Origin: Papilionanthe hookeriana x Papilionanthe teres
Taxonomy: Eukaryota > Streptophyta > Magnoliopsida > Asparagales > Orchidaceae
DNA: 64,000 nt
Assembly: GCA_022702705.1 (NCBI GenBank)
Contig: CM040423.1
Coordinates: 113,951,738 to 114,015,737, forward strand
Direction: 5' to 3'
Under the pieces are notes generated by a model that made no database searches, had not been told where the DNA came from, and saw only the letters and a program-made list of their open reading frames with translations. This document shows, one piece after another, positions 1-11,191 of the stretch; the first letter of the stretch is position 1; the number at the start of each line of letters is the position of its first letter. The translations under genes and the position numbers were made by a program.

Positions 1-38
1 TTATAAGCTATTTTGCTTACGAAATTGCGGTTGAGTCA
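1..38 (+). repeat. B-type LTR 3' tail
   Basis: These 38 bases match the last bases of the B-type LTR (compare 62137-62174 and 37400-37439): a shared TATAAGCTATTTT core, then TTGCGG and a terminal TCA. It is the end of another LTR that runs off the left edge. No recognisable tRNA-Asp primer site follows it. Confidence 0.55.
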
Positions 39-99
39 TGTCGAACCTGGGTCACCCGTGTAAGAGTCAGATATCCTAACCAGACTAGACAACAATGGA
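27..99 (-). pseudogene. tRNA-Glu-like pseudogene
   Basis: Read on the minus strand from 99, the first 30 bases are almost identical to the start of plant cytosolic tRNA-Glu, including the D-arm word TGGTTAGGATA, and GGTTCGA matches the T-arm. The anticodon loop reads CTCTTAC against CTCTCAC in tRNA-Glu(CUC). The anticodon stem does not pair and the acceptor 3' side is scrambled where it overlaps the LTR-like tail at 1-38, so this is a decayed or truncated tRNA, not a working gene. It is not a primer-binding site for the elements here, which use tRNA-Asp. Confidence 0.5.
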
Positions 100-224
100 A
101 GATTACTCAGACAATTGATCCAACTCTTTTGTAAAATCCCCAAATGAGTCAAGAAAATAATATTTGAGTGGTATCAGGAAGACTACTTATTTTCGGTAAT
201 TTAAATACCTCTCACAAAAAGTAT
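100..224. other. Unassigned flank left of element B
   Basis: Short AT-rich stretch between the tRNA-like pseudogene and the 5' LTR of element B. I see no ORF, repeat or family match. It may be the original target DNA of B. Confidence 0.3.
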
Positions 225-446
225 TGATCCGCCTTACAATTACATAGAATTTTATGTCATATTTTTATTAATATTTCAAGGATATTATGGTTTAATGAAA
301 GGTATTTCTTATGTTTTGGTTGCAGGTACAACAAAATAAATTTATGAAGAAGAAGAGTTAAAAAGGAGCAAAAATGAGCCAAAATGAGTAAAAACGCAAA
401 GAGGCTGATTCTGGTGCATAGGCGCCAAATCTGGCGCCTAGGTGCC
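225..446 (+). repeat. Element B 5' LTR, left part
   Basis: Matches 60401-60640 of the 3' LTR base for base over long runs (GCTTTAATGAAAGGTATTTC, TTGCAGGTACAACAAAAT). It ends in a GC-word island (412-446, GGCGCCTAGG type). It is interrupted at 447 by element A and resumes at 36316. Confidence 0.8.
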
Positions 447-953
447 TGATCTGCCTAAAAAATACTCATTTTTATGCCTTATTTATGATTCAATTCTTAA
501 GAATATTATGCTTTAATGAAAGGTATTTTCATGTTTTTGGATGTAGATGATTAAAAAAGAGTCTAAGAAAGAAAAAGAAGGATAAATGAGCAAAATGGAG
601 CTTATGGTGCAAAATTTTGGAATTATTGGCCTGGCACCTAGGCTCCAGAGTCTGGTGCCTAAGCGCTAGTACGATACAATGCTGTTAAGATTTTTTGATG
701 ACTTTAAGCAGTTATTTTGACTGTGTTAAATGGTTATTGGAGCTTCTAGAAGACTGGAAGTTACTCATAATATATAGGACATGTGATAAAATGTATTTGA
801 ACACAAGGAAACAGTCTGGATCACGAAGAGGTGTGACCTAATGTGAAGAGGTGTGAAAGACCTAGTCACGGAGTCAGGCGCCTAGGCGCGACGGTTACCT
901 TCTAGAAGATACATTGAATTTGGATGAATTTTGAAGAGGTGCCTTAAGCAACC
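447..953 (+). repeat. Element A 5' LTR, left part
   Basis: Homologous to 34418-34979: TGATCT(G/A)CCTAAAAAA start, then TGATTAAAAAAGAGTCTAAG. It carries GC-word islands at 621-668 and 874-892 (GGCGCCTAGGCGC). It is broken at 953/954 by element C; CAACC at 949-953 is one copy of the target duplication. Confidence 0.8.
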
Positions 954-2746
954 TGACCAAAGAAAAATATATTGAGAATTTCATATCAATTTTACATTGA
1001 TTTTGATTATATTGCACTTTGAAGAAATGTATTTTCTATGTTTTGTTGCAGGAATGAAGATTAATAGAAAATGGAGCAAAAAGATGTGAAAAGGAGTGAA
1101 TCTGAATCAAAAAGGACCAAAAGAGACATAAGTTGATCATGGCCGCCGATAGTGCATTTTTCCAGAGATTATAGACAATATTATAAGGGAGCCCGCTGAC
1201 AGTGGGCCTTAGCAGTTGGCCCACGTTATAGAAGGCCGCCGACGACGCCAACAAGACCGCTGAAGGCTCCAACGAGCCCGCCGACGGCGAGAAGGTCGGT
1301 TCAGGCAAAGATTCAACGTATTTGTACGCTTTTTTGAAGGGGTGCTTAAGGGAACTCTTAGGAATTCTCCCATACTCTCTAAAATGGTGAATTTATGTTA
1401 GGAAAAAAGGAGGAAAGAAGAGAAAAAAAAGAGAGGAATGTTTAGGATTCTGAGATTAAGAGTAGAAATGTTGATTTTTCCATTTTGGAGAGATTGGAGA
1501 AGAGATTTTGAGAGAATTTGTAAGGAGATGTTCTAGCATTGCATGGATCGACGGGAGATTTTATGGGAGAGATCTTCATCTTTCTTCCAAAGGGAAAAAG
1601 CTAAGTATTGTTCTTCATTATCTTATGATTTTGTAAACACTTGCGTAGTGGATTTGCTTTGGTAAAATTAAGTTTTCGTTATGTTTTATTCTTACTTTGT
1701 TACGTATCACTCTTACTTTTTCTTCTTCGTTAGAAATAGTGGCATGAGAAGATTATGCCATTCTTTTCCTTTTACTTTTTTTTTGTAATGAGTAGAATTC
1801 ATGTTTAGGATATTGGGATTCTTGCTAAAAGATATTTTAATTATAAATGTGATGGTTTTTACTTGCACTTCAATTACATTGCAATAAGAGCCCATTGTAG
1901 TGTTAAAATTCGTTGTAATTGTGTTAAGTCCAGAAAGGGCATATGTAATTCTCAACAAAGTGGAACCACATTCAAATTCCATGGATGGTGGAGTTCATGG
2001 AGATTGAATGCAAATAAATAGGAAAATATAATTATCGGGCGTAAAATTGGAGATTTTAGAGCGACAGGCTAAAATTCTCAATTCGGTCCTATCTTTTGGG
2101 AGCTGAAGTGCAGATGTTAGCCCTCAGACGAGGGGCATGTGGGAGCTCTGAAGTGAGAGCCGGTATCCTCACGCACCTAACCGCAGATTCAGTAACCAAG
2201 CATATGATTAGTCAATGTTCTTTATGCCTGGACCAAAGGGTAAAGAATAAGATTGCTCCTATTTGGCACATATAATATTAAATGCATCTCATTCCTATAC
2301 ATTATCTAGTTCATTACATAAGAATAAAAGTTTTTAATATCTCAAAATTCTCCAAATCAATTCATCTAAAAAAGAGTTATCTTTAGAATTATTATTTGCA
2401 TTTAGTTATAATTACTATCTTTACATTTAACACTTGCATTTAGGATTAGTTGCTAGATAAAATACAATTTTAATCGACATTCCAAATAAGGACTATTAGT
2501 AGAAGACTAGAATTTGACTAAAGACCTCTTACTTCTCTTCCTCGTGGGATCAATACTGGAGTTTTTAACGAAATCTCTACATTTCTTGAAGCAATACGTA
2601 TACTTGCGTAGTACCCCTAGCGTGTAAAATATTTTCCAATTTTTATATCATTTAAGATTTTACACACTAGCCGCAATTTATAAATCGGGTCAAGTTTTTG
2701 GGCATCTTTTGGAAGTTAATTTACTGCGTAATTGCGGGTCGGGACA
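954..2746 (+). repeat. Element C 5' LTR
   Basis: 1793 bp, paired with 8084-9846. It contains a GC-word island of the GCCGACGGCG type (1141-1296), the shared Athila LTR words ACCAAAGGGTAAAGAATA and GTGGGATC, and near its end an internal degenerate LTR/PBS junction (about 2688-2715). It holds no coding sequence. Confidence 0.85.
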
Positions 2747-2752
2747 AGTTTT

Positions 2753-2770
2753 TGGCACCGTTGTCGGGGA
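2753..2770 (+). other. Primer-binding site of C (tRNA-Asp)
   Basis: TGGCACCGTTGTCGGGGA lies six bases after the LTR end. It differs at two positions from the complement of the plant tRNA-Asp 3' end (TGGCGCCGTTGCCGGGGA); both differences are transitions at or near CpG. Confidence 0.85.
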
Positions 2771-3002
2771 AGCTTCAGTAAGAACTTTAGGAGAATTTTA
2801 GTTGAAATAATTAGGCAAGGACTTGGAAAATTATAGTGTCGTAAAAACTGTTTTTCTGGGAAAAGTGTTTTATTATATGAAAAAGTGATTTGAAAAAACT
2901 GTTTGTGTGAAAAATATGGTTTTTGTGAAAATGTTTTGTTGTGTTGAATATATTTTATCTATTATTTTTTTAATTATTAATATATTAATTGGTGTGTTAC
3001 GT

Positions 3003-4499
3003 ATGCGAAACAAAGGATCTGCAGGACTTGTGCCTTATGATCCTGAGTTTGAAAAAAATAAAAAACTAAAAGTACAGAAAAGACTCAAAAAACTAGAAAT
3101 AGAAATGAAAAACTTTCAAGATAATAACTTGGAAAATCATCATACTTCATTGAAGGATTACGTAAATCCTACGACAGATGAAATTTGCTCTAGTATACAA
3201 AACCCTGTTGTAGAAGCTGACTCGTTTGAAATAAATCCTGAGATTATCCACTTGGTACAAAACAATCAATTTAAAGGAACTCCTTCGAAGGATCCCTATT
3301 TACACTTCAAAATTTTTAAAACTTTGTGCTATATTTCTTTATAATGGTATGTCAGACAATGCTATTAGACTAAGGCTTTTTTTCCTTTCTCACTTAGGGA
3401 TAAAGATAAAATTTGGTTATACTCATTAGCATCTGGCTCTATTAAAAATTAGGAGGAGTTAACTCAAAAATTCTTAGTTAAGTATCTTACACCTTCAAGG
3501 ATTACTAAACTTAGAAACGATATTATCTCATTTTGTTAGTATGAAGGGGAATCAATATATGAAGCATGGGAAAGATTTAAAGAACTCCTAAGAAAGTGTT
3601 CACATCATGCTCTGCCCGATTGGTTAATTATTCAAACTTTTTATAATGGGTTAGTAGGATCCCTTAGGTCTATAATTGATGCTGCCACTGGTGGATCATT
3701 AATATCAAAATCATTTATTGAAGCATATGCATTAATTGAAGAAATGGCTGCAAATGAATTTCAATGGCCCTCTGTAAGGATAAATCATAAAGAAGTATCT
3801 AGTGTTCATGATACTGATGCGATTGCAATTCTTGCATCTCAGGTTGCTGCAATATCAAGGAAGTTGGACCAATTTGGAATGAACCAACCTCAATTTACTC
3901 CTATAAGTGAGCAAAGTTCAATAAGGACTATGATTGATTCTAAATTGTTATATGAGACTTCAAATACCATAAACAACCCGTACTCTAACTTTTACAACTC
4001 AGGTTGGGAGAACCATCCTAATTTTAACTAGAATCATACTACTGATGGTGAAAACAAAAAATGGGAAAATAATCATGCGAATCCTAATGAAAGTTGGAAT
4101 AATCAGGGAAACATAAACTATAGACCTTCATATCCATCGGACTCTAACAATGATCAACAATTTGAGGATAAGAAGATGTTTATGGAAGAAGTGGTATTGC
4201 AAATGGGAAACGAGTTACAAATTTAAAATACTACGATTAGAAACATAGAAAATCAACTGGGACAAATTGTTAATTCACTTAGCAATAGATCCCAAGGAAC
4301 ACTTCCTAGCAACATTAAGATCAACTCTAAAAATAACACTAATGAACAAGTAGAAGATGTCTAATTAAAAAGTGGAAGAGAGATAGAGGATGTGGTTAGA
4401 AAAGAGAAAGAAGTTGTGAAATAAACAAAGGAAACTAAAAGACCTGAAGAACATGTTTCTAAGGATCTGGAAAAATTAATATTTCCAACTAAAATCAAT
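3003..4499 (+). pseudogene. gag: gag of element C
   Basis: Athila-type capsid/nucleocapsid polyprotein. The start is placed at the ATG giving MRNKGSAGLVPYDPE, which lines up with the gag starts of A, D and E. The N-terminal third has the YxNPT.DE motif and EIIHLVQNNQFKG. The capsid core continues after a frameshift at about 3330 (LWLYS-LAS, SIYEAWERFKELL, LPDWLIIQTFYNGL). The region from 3744 (AANEFQWPS, AISRKLDQFG, NPYSNFYN) reaches a stop at 4029 where Trp is expected. A Q/N-rich tail and a charged segment lead to the proline stretch PPPPFPQRLR at 4509. I see no CCHC zinc knuckle where Athila gags usually have one. Several stops and at least one frameshift make it non-functional. Confidence 0.8.
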
Positions 4500-5538
4500 T
4501 TGGAAAGACCACCACCTCCATTTCCTCAAAGACTTAGACAGCATGAGTTGGATAAAAAATTTTCAAAGTTCATAAAAGTACTTAAGAAAATAACGATAAA
4601 TATTCCTTTCACTGAAGCTTTGGAACAGATGCTAAATTATGCAAAATTTATTAAGGAGATACGTAACAAGAAAAGAAAATTTAGGGATTACGAGATAGTT
4701 GCACTAAGTGAGAAGTGCAATGCTATACTTCAGAAAAATTTTCCTCAGAAACTTAAAGATCCTTGTAACTTTACAATTCCTTGTGCAATTGGAGAAAAAT
4801 TATGTGGAAAAGCTTTATGTGATTTAGGAGTGAGCATTAATGTGGTGCCTCTATCTATATTTAGAAGGTTAGGTTTAGTTGATATTTCTCCCACTACTGT
4901 AACCCTTCTGTTAGCTGATCGATCTGTCATTTATCCAAAAGGAGTTATAGGCGACGTGCTGGTCAAAGTGGATAAATTTATCTTTCCTTTGGACTTTATT
5001 ATATTAGATATGGAGGAAGATAAAGTAATTCCAATTATTTTAGGGAGATCTTCCCTTGTTACTGGACAAGCTATGATAGATGTGCCAAAAGGAAAGTTGA
5101 CTATGAATATTAATGACCAATAAGTCACTTTTGATGTATTAAATACTATGAAATATCTAGCTGAGAAAAAAGATGATGATTGCTTTTGGATAGATAAAAT
5201 TTATTATCTAAGTAAAGACCATTTCCAAGAAAGTTTTGAGAGTAAGATAACAAATGAGATTGAAAATAGACTTTCATGATGATTCGAAAACGTTGTTTAA
5301 AGAAGACTGTATGTATGTTCAGGAGATATGTGAAATGATGGACACTACCAAAAATAGTAAACTTTTCATTCCATCTGTTGAAAAATCTCATGAACTTAAG
5401 ATGGATATACCCCATACAATTTTAAAGCTAATCTATTTAGGGAATTCATCTACACAACCAGTCTTTATATCTTTAGATGAGACTCAATTACAAGAAAAAC
5501 CTGAATTGAATGATGAACAAGGTAAAAAGAGAATTTGA
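4500..5538 (+). pseudogene. Protease and protease-RT linker of element C
   Basis: Aspartic protease that cleaves the Gag-Pol polyprotein. The frame 4500-5123 starts in the proline stretch, continues with NIPFTEALEQM and CNAILQKNFPQKLKDP, then the active-site region ALCDLGVSINVVPLSIF, where DLG is the Athila form of the D-T/S-G motif. The flap and second half follow (LADRSVIYPKGVIGDVLVKV, FIILDMEED, PIILGR). A stop at 5121 replaces a codon that is Lys or Glu in relatives. The linker continues to 5538 (EMMDTTKNSKL, LIYLGNSSTQPVFIS). It then leaves the family: RT should begin here and does not. Nearest relative in the window is remnant F. Confidence 0.8.
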
Positions 5539-5999
5539 GGATAAATTTCAAAAGAACTTTGAGTTGAGAAAAGATGATAAGAATATTGGAAGACCATTGG
5601 AAGAAATTTCTAAGGAATTGGAAAAACCTATTTCCTTTACTAAGATAGATCCTCCATCATTTAATAATCATAAAGGGGAAGAATTGGAAGATAACTTGAA
5701 ACAGAAGAGTAACATAGAAGATTCTGATCCAGAATCTGAATTATCTAAAGAGAATCTGATTCAAAATTTGAGAGAGCTTTAAGTATCTTATAAAGATCCA
5801 TTTCTTATAAATTTCAAGGATGATATTAATATGTAATTTCAAAAAATCAGTAGAAGAATATTGGATCTAGAATGAAATATCAGGAACAATGATATAAATC
5901 CATTTGAAAATGAAGAGCTTAATAGGAACAATGAGAATTTTGTAGGAATCCCTGGATCAGGAAATGATTGGGCGATTGATCGATGATTACTTAATTGAA
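5510..5999 (+). pseudogene. Unrecognised acidic ORF in place of RT (element C)
   Basis: A 90-residue frame (5510-5782) followed by about 70 further residues interrupted by stops. It is rich in Lys, Glu, Asp and Asn, with no Cys or hydrophobic core I can assign. The stretch EEISKELEKPISFTKIDPPSF resembles the charged gag tail just before the proline stretch (compare VSKDLEKLISPTKI in remnant F), so part may be a duplicated gag tail. The rest (DPESELSKENLIQNL; DINPFENEELNRNNENF) matches nothing I know. It occupies the place of about 3 kb of RT, RNase H and integrase. It may be a deletion scar or a captured segment; function unknown. Confidence 0.4.
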
Positions 6000-6028
6000 A
6001 TTTTGATCTCAGAGGAATCATTTGTCGG

Positions 6029-6075
6029 GTCTGCGACGTTAAAACCAGGTGCTTTATGGGAGGCAACCCATAGGT
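6029..6075 (+). promoter_or_regulatory. Conserved post-pol hairpin block (C)
   Basis: Contains GACGTTAAAACCAGGTGCTT followed by TATGGGAGGCAACCCATA, a perfect hairpin (ATGGG/CCCAT, loop AGGCAA). The same block follows the pol stop in A, B, D and E. C keeps it although its pol genes are gone. Confidence 0.7.
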
Positions 6076-8083
6076 ATCAGTGTGTTTTGATTTAGTGTGC
6101 TTGAGAGTCATGATTATTAGTGTTGTATTGTATTTGCTTTATAGTGGATTGATCAGTTAGATTAATGATTGATAGATGTTCGGATTGTTAGTAGTTCGAT
6201 CTTTGTGTGTCATGAGGGATGTGATTCCTTAACTTCTTATTATGGTTAGAATTGTAGGTTCTCTTGTAATAGTTGGATTAACGAGTCCACTGTGACTTGG
6301 GTATCACCCAAACTTGAGTTATACAAGAGAAATCATGAATTTCAAACATTGATAGTTCCATCTTAATTTGTTACTTCCTTTCTGCAACTTTATTTTCATT
6401 AGGTAGGAGTTACGAATTTATTTGATGAATACCATGTGGATGATCTTACACTATCTTTATAACTGTTAAAGGTGCTTAATTATAAGGATTAAATAATGCC
6501 CGAGATTGGTGTCCAGAAACCAATTTATTAGGGATAATCTTATCTTTGGGATTATAATCTATAAAATCATTTGAAAGTACCTAATTTATTAGTGTAGTGA
6601 CTTTGTTAAAAATTGGAGGTAAGGTAGTGTGATGTGATGAGCTAATGGAAGAATTAACCTCATTTATCTTATTTGTGTTTATTTTTGTGTTACAATTTTA
6701 TATAATAATTGAAGAATATTTTTATAATCCCTTGCTGATACATGCTATGCTAGTTAGACTTTTATTTAGTGAATTTCATTCTGGCATGATTAGTTTAGAT
6801 TTACTTTCTGTTGCATATTGTTCTATCCTAATGAATACTTGCAAATGGATTTGATAGACATTTGTGGTAGATAGAATTTCTGAACCGTTTTCTTCCTGCT
6901 TATATTTTCTGTACTAAATGCTATAGATGTAAAAAATTAAGTTTGGGGGTGGGAAGAAAAATAAAATTTTAAAGTGAAAATACTTCCTTTTAGTGTAATT
7001 TTATTACAAGCATGTTTTAGGTTAGATTTACTTTCTCCTACAGTCATTTTATCCTGATTATGCATGTATATGAATTTGATAGGATGTTGTAGTAGTAAGT
7101 AGATTCAACCTTTACTTTTTCTTCATATAACATTTTATGGAATTAATTACAAAATATTTTAAAATTTAAAGTTTGGGGGGAAGAAAAATTTTTAAAATGT
7201 AACTTTATTTGTCCTCAGTAGCCTTTATTTAATTTGATATCATTTTTAAAATGACTTATGGTATGTGTTGTTATCCTTAGGTTACTATAATTTCAATTTT
7301 AGGAATGTTAGAAAAATAATCTAGTTGAAATCCTTAGTGAAAAAACTGTTCTAGAGTTAAGATATTTTATAGAAAACTTTAGAAAAAATGATTTTTCTAT
7401 TTATGGTAGAAAGGAGTTGAATATTTGAAAAGCTAAAATTCTTAGATTTATACTTAATGAGAATTGAGCCTTTATTGAAAACCTTTTTCAAACTAATACT
7501 TACACTTAGAAAAAGTGAGGGAAAGTTTTGAGTTTTGGATTTTAGAGAGAGGATAGTGAAATTCAAAATTATTAAAGGCCTATCCATATATAGTAATCCT
7601 CACATAAAAAAAATGAAAAAAAGGGATTAAAAACGATCCCAAAAGAAAAAAAAAAGAAAGAATAAAATAAGTGAGGAGAAGCTTGTGGAGAACCCTGATA
7701 AAAAATTTGTTTCACTTGAATCTTTTTAAATGAAAAGACTTTAAAACAATCCTATGCTTATTATTATTTCAAAAGGTATTGGTTAAATTGGTATAAATAA
7801 GGTGCTTAAATTCCATTTTTATACTTTCTGTGAATCTTTAGTTTGACAATTTTCAATAACTTTTGAAGTAAATAAAAAAATCAGGATTCCTAAGTTAAAT
7901 ATGTGATATTCTTACACTCTAGTCCTTGGTTGATTTGCTATAATTTCTCCTATGTTATACTATAGTATTTCCAAGATGAAATTATAGGAAATTCTATTGA
8001 AACCCACAACCACAAGTCAACATATTTTATTTTTAAAGTTATAGTGTTACTTGAGGACAAGTAATAATTAAGTTTGAGGGATT
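6076..8083 (+). other. 3' untranslated region of element C
   Basis: No credible gene. In order: TAACGAGTCCAC, shared with A's post-pol region; a purine tract at 6939-6960; a second at 7168-7190, about 890 nt before the LTR; hairpin arms GGATAG 7551-7556 and CTATCC 7580-7585; arms TCCTCAC 7597-7603 and GTGAGGA 7671-7677 around a purine-rich stretch; the palindrome TTACTTGAGGACAAGTAA at 8047-8064; and the PPT AAGTTTGAGGGATT ending at 8083. All these recur in A, B and, on the minus strand, mostly in D. Confidence 0.7.
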
Positions 8084-9846
8084 TCAACCAAAAAATTTTT
8101 TTTAAGAATTTAATATTGATTTTACATTGATTTTGATGATATTGTACTTTAAAGAAAGGTATTTTCTATGTTTTGTTGTAGGAATGAAGATTAATAGACA
8201 ATGGAGCAAAAAGATGCGAAAAGGAGCGAATCTGGATCGAAAAGGACCAAAAGAGACATAAGTTGATCTTGGCCGCTGACGGTGAGGAATAGGCCACCGA
8301 CAGTGCATTTTTCCAGAGAATATAGATAATATTATAAGGGAGCCCACCAACAGCGAGCCTTAGCAGCTGGCCCATTATTCTAGAAGGCCGCCGACGGGGC
8401 CAACGAGCCCGCCGATGGCGAGAAGGTCAGTTAAGGCAAAGATTCAACGTGTTTGGACGTTTTTCGAAGGGGTGCTTAAGGGAACTCTTAGGAATTCGTC
8501 CTTACACTTTAAAATGGCAAATTTAGGTTAAGAAAAAAGGAGGAAAGTAGAGAAAAAAAAGAGAGGAATGTTTAGGAATCTTAGATTAACAGTAGAAATA
8601 TAGATTTCTACCCTTTTAGAGAGATTGGAGGGGAGATTTTGAGAGAATTTGTAAGGAGATGTTCTAGCATTGCATGGATTGACGGGAGACTTTATGGGAG
8701 AGATCTTCATCTTTCTTTCAAAGAGAAAAAGCTAAGTATTGTTCTTCATTATCTTATGATTTTGTAAACAATTGCGTAGTGGATTTGCTTTGGTAAAATG
8801 AAGTTTCCATTGTGTTTTATTCGTGCTTTGTGACGTATCTCTCTTACTTTTTCTTCTTCTTTGGAAATAGTTGCATGAGAATATTATGCCATTCTTTTCC
8901 TTTTACTTTTCTTTTGTAATGAATGGAATTCATGTTTAGGATATTGGGATGTTTTCTAAAAGATGTTTTAATTATAAATGTGATGGTTTTTACTTGCACT
9001 TCATTTACATTACAATAAGGGCCCATTGTAGTGTTAAAATTTGTTGTAATTGCGTTAAGTCCCGAAAGGGCATATGTAATTCTAAAAAAAGTGGAACCAC
9101 ATTCAAATTCTATGGATTATTAAGTTCATGGGGATTGAATGCAAATAAATAGGGAAATATAATTATCTAGCGTAGAATTGGAGATTTTAGAGTGACAGGA
9201 TAAAATCCTCAATTAGGTCCTATCGTTTGGGTGCTAAAGTGTAGATGTTAGCCCTCAGGTGAGGGGAACGTGGGAGATCCGAAGTGAGAGCCAGTATCCT
9301 CCCAGCCTAAGTCAATGTTCTTTAAGCCTGGACTAAAGGGTAAAGAATAGGATTACTCCTATTTGGCACTTACAATATTAAATGCATCTCATTTCTATAA
9401 ATTATCTATTTCATTACATAAGAATAGTAGTTTTTAATATCTCAAAATTCTCCACACCAATTCATCTAAAAAAGGGTTATCTTTAGAATTTTTATTTGCA
9501 TTTCGTTATAGTTACTATCTTTACATTTAACACTTGCATTTAAGATAAGTTGCTAGATAAAATGCAATTTTAATCGACATTCCAAACTAAGGACTATTTG
9601 TAGTATACTAGAATTTGACTAAAGAACTCTTACTTCACTTCCTCGTGGGATTGATACTGGGGTTTTTAAAGAAAACTCTATATTACTTGATGTGATACAT
9701 ATACTTGCGTAGTACACCTAGTGTGTAAATATTTTTCAATTTTTATATCATTTAAGATTTTGCACACTAGGCGCTATTTATAAATTGGGTCAAGTTTTTT
9801 GCCATCTTTTGGAAGTTAATTTATTGCGTAATTGCGGGTCGGGTCA
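8084..9846 (+). repeat. Element C 3' LTR
   Basis: 1763 bp partner of 954-2746. Its first bases have decayed to TCAACC from TGACC, and it ends GGGTCA directly before the CAACC duplication. It lacks about 30 bp present in the 5' LTR near 2180-2212. GC words lie at 8270-8300 and 8340-8425. An internal LTR/PBS-like junction lies at about 9784-9812. Confidence 0.85.
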
Positions 9847-9851
9847 CAACC

Positions 9852-11163
9852 CATGGTCAAATTCAGAGCTCTAAAAATACGAGCCCATTCTACAGAGAAA
9901 ATCGCACTAAAACCTCCCCTCTTAGTACACATACCCATTTTAGCATCTTCTCTCTCATCTCTAGTTTTATTTAGTCTCTTCCATACTTAGGGTGTCACTT
10001 TATTTTGTATCTAGTGAGTTTATTTTGAGTTTTTATTGTGTGTTATTGATGTTGGAGTCTTTCATCATTGCTTTGGAGTCAGTAGAAGTCAGCGGATCTC
10101 TTGCAGGTTCAAAGTTTTATATATATGTTTTGTTGTGTTATTTTAATGAGTTCTGAGTAGTTAGTTATCTTTCTCCTTTTAACTATGAAAATATTATAAA
10201 TTAAATAAATTTTGTAGGAGAATTAAATATAAAATATTGTTAAATATTGTGATGATATTAATACCTGATCTTAATTTAATTTTTAAATTGGTCATTTAAT
10301 TCGTTAAAAACTGTTGAGGAATTTTGAGACTTATCCAGAGATAAATTCTTAACTAGTAGATATCACATGAATCCTTATGTAATCGTAGGCTATACGCGGA
10401 TTGTTTAAGGTGAAGTTCAAATAAAAAAGGAAGATATTATTTTTTTGGCGTAAAATTAATTAGTTTTTAGAGTGATAGAATAAATTCTAATAATTTGTTT
10501 TATAGAAAGGTAACAGGTCACTGGTAGGGCCGACCATAGCCACCCTTGGACTTCTAGTAGTGTGAGCCTAGATTAACCCATTCTACTAATAAAACATCCT
10601 GAGCCTAACTATAGATTAGTCAATGTTCTTTGCACCTGGACCAAAGGGTAAAGAATAGGAATGCTTCTATTGGCACAATACCATAATCTTAATTTCTTAC
10701 AAAAGATAATTAATCTATAATTCTTAGATTAATTGAAAAAGGAGAAAGTCGTTTTTATAATTGCATTGAATTTTTATTACTGTTTACTTTACTTTCCCGC
10801 TTATTGCTTACTTTCTTTTAGTAAAAATTATTAGTTAATTAAATTTCAATATATATATATATATATAAGAGTATATATAAATTTTTTTCAAAAATTTTAA
10901 ATTATTACTTATATCTCTTACTTTTTATTTCACTATCCCTGTAGGATCGATAACTAGGACTCCACTAAAGCCCTGTATTACTTGAACGATACGTATACTT
11001 GCGTTTAAAATTTTGACTTTTATAATAATAAAATCTAAATATAAAATTATAAAAGTAAACCTCGCACATCAAGTTTTTGAAGCCATTTGCTGGAATTTAA
11101 ATATTCTAAAAATTAGTATCAAATTCTTGTATTTTAAAGCATATTTAAAATCGCATCGCATCA
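9852..11163 (+). repeat. Element A 5' LTR, right part
   Basis: Continues the LTR interrupted at 953 and matches 34985-36315 throughout. It ends GCATCGCATCA just before the PBS. It contains an (AT)n run near 10851-10868 and, 92 bp before its end, an internal LTR/PBS junction copy (TCAAGTTTTTGAAGCCATTT at 11069-11088). Confidence 0.8.
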
Positions 11164-11169
11164 AGTTTT

Positions 11170-11188
11170 TGGAGCGCATTGCCGGGGA
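11170..11188 (+). other. Primer-binding site of A (tRNA-Asp, decayed)
   Basis: TGGAGCGCATTGCCGGGGA follows the LTR end after six bases. It is one base longer than, and slightly mutated from, the tRNA-Asp complement TGGCGCCGTTGCCGGGGA. Confidence 0.75.
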
Positions 11189-11191
11189 TAG

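Larger units (their letters stand above)
954..9846 (+). mobile_element. Element C, RT-less Athila-type element
   Basis: Complete insertion of 8893 bp. It starts TGACCAAAG, ends GGGTCA, and is flanked by identical CAACC duplications (949-953 and 9847-9851). LTRs are 954-2746 and 8084-9846. Between them lie a tRNA-Asp primer site, gag, protease and protease-RT linker, then an unrecognised acidic segment, the conserved post-pol block and a 2 kb structured 3' region. RT, RNase H, integrase, ORF-X and ORF3 are all missing, so this copy could move only with help from relatives. Confidence 0.85.

Noticed and set aside
442..446. GTGCC/TCACC as target duplication of element A
   Set aside because: Only two of five bases match; not claimed.
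1036..1308. Antisense ORFs in the C-type LTR (also 8102-8375)
   Set aside because: Not kept in frame between the two LTR copies; chance frames over the GC island.
6645..6854. Hydrophobic 69-residue ORF in the 3' region of C
   Set aside because: T-rich low-complexity translation, not conserved in A, B or D.
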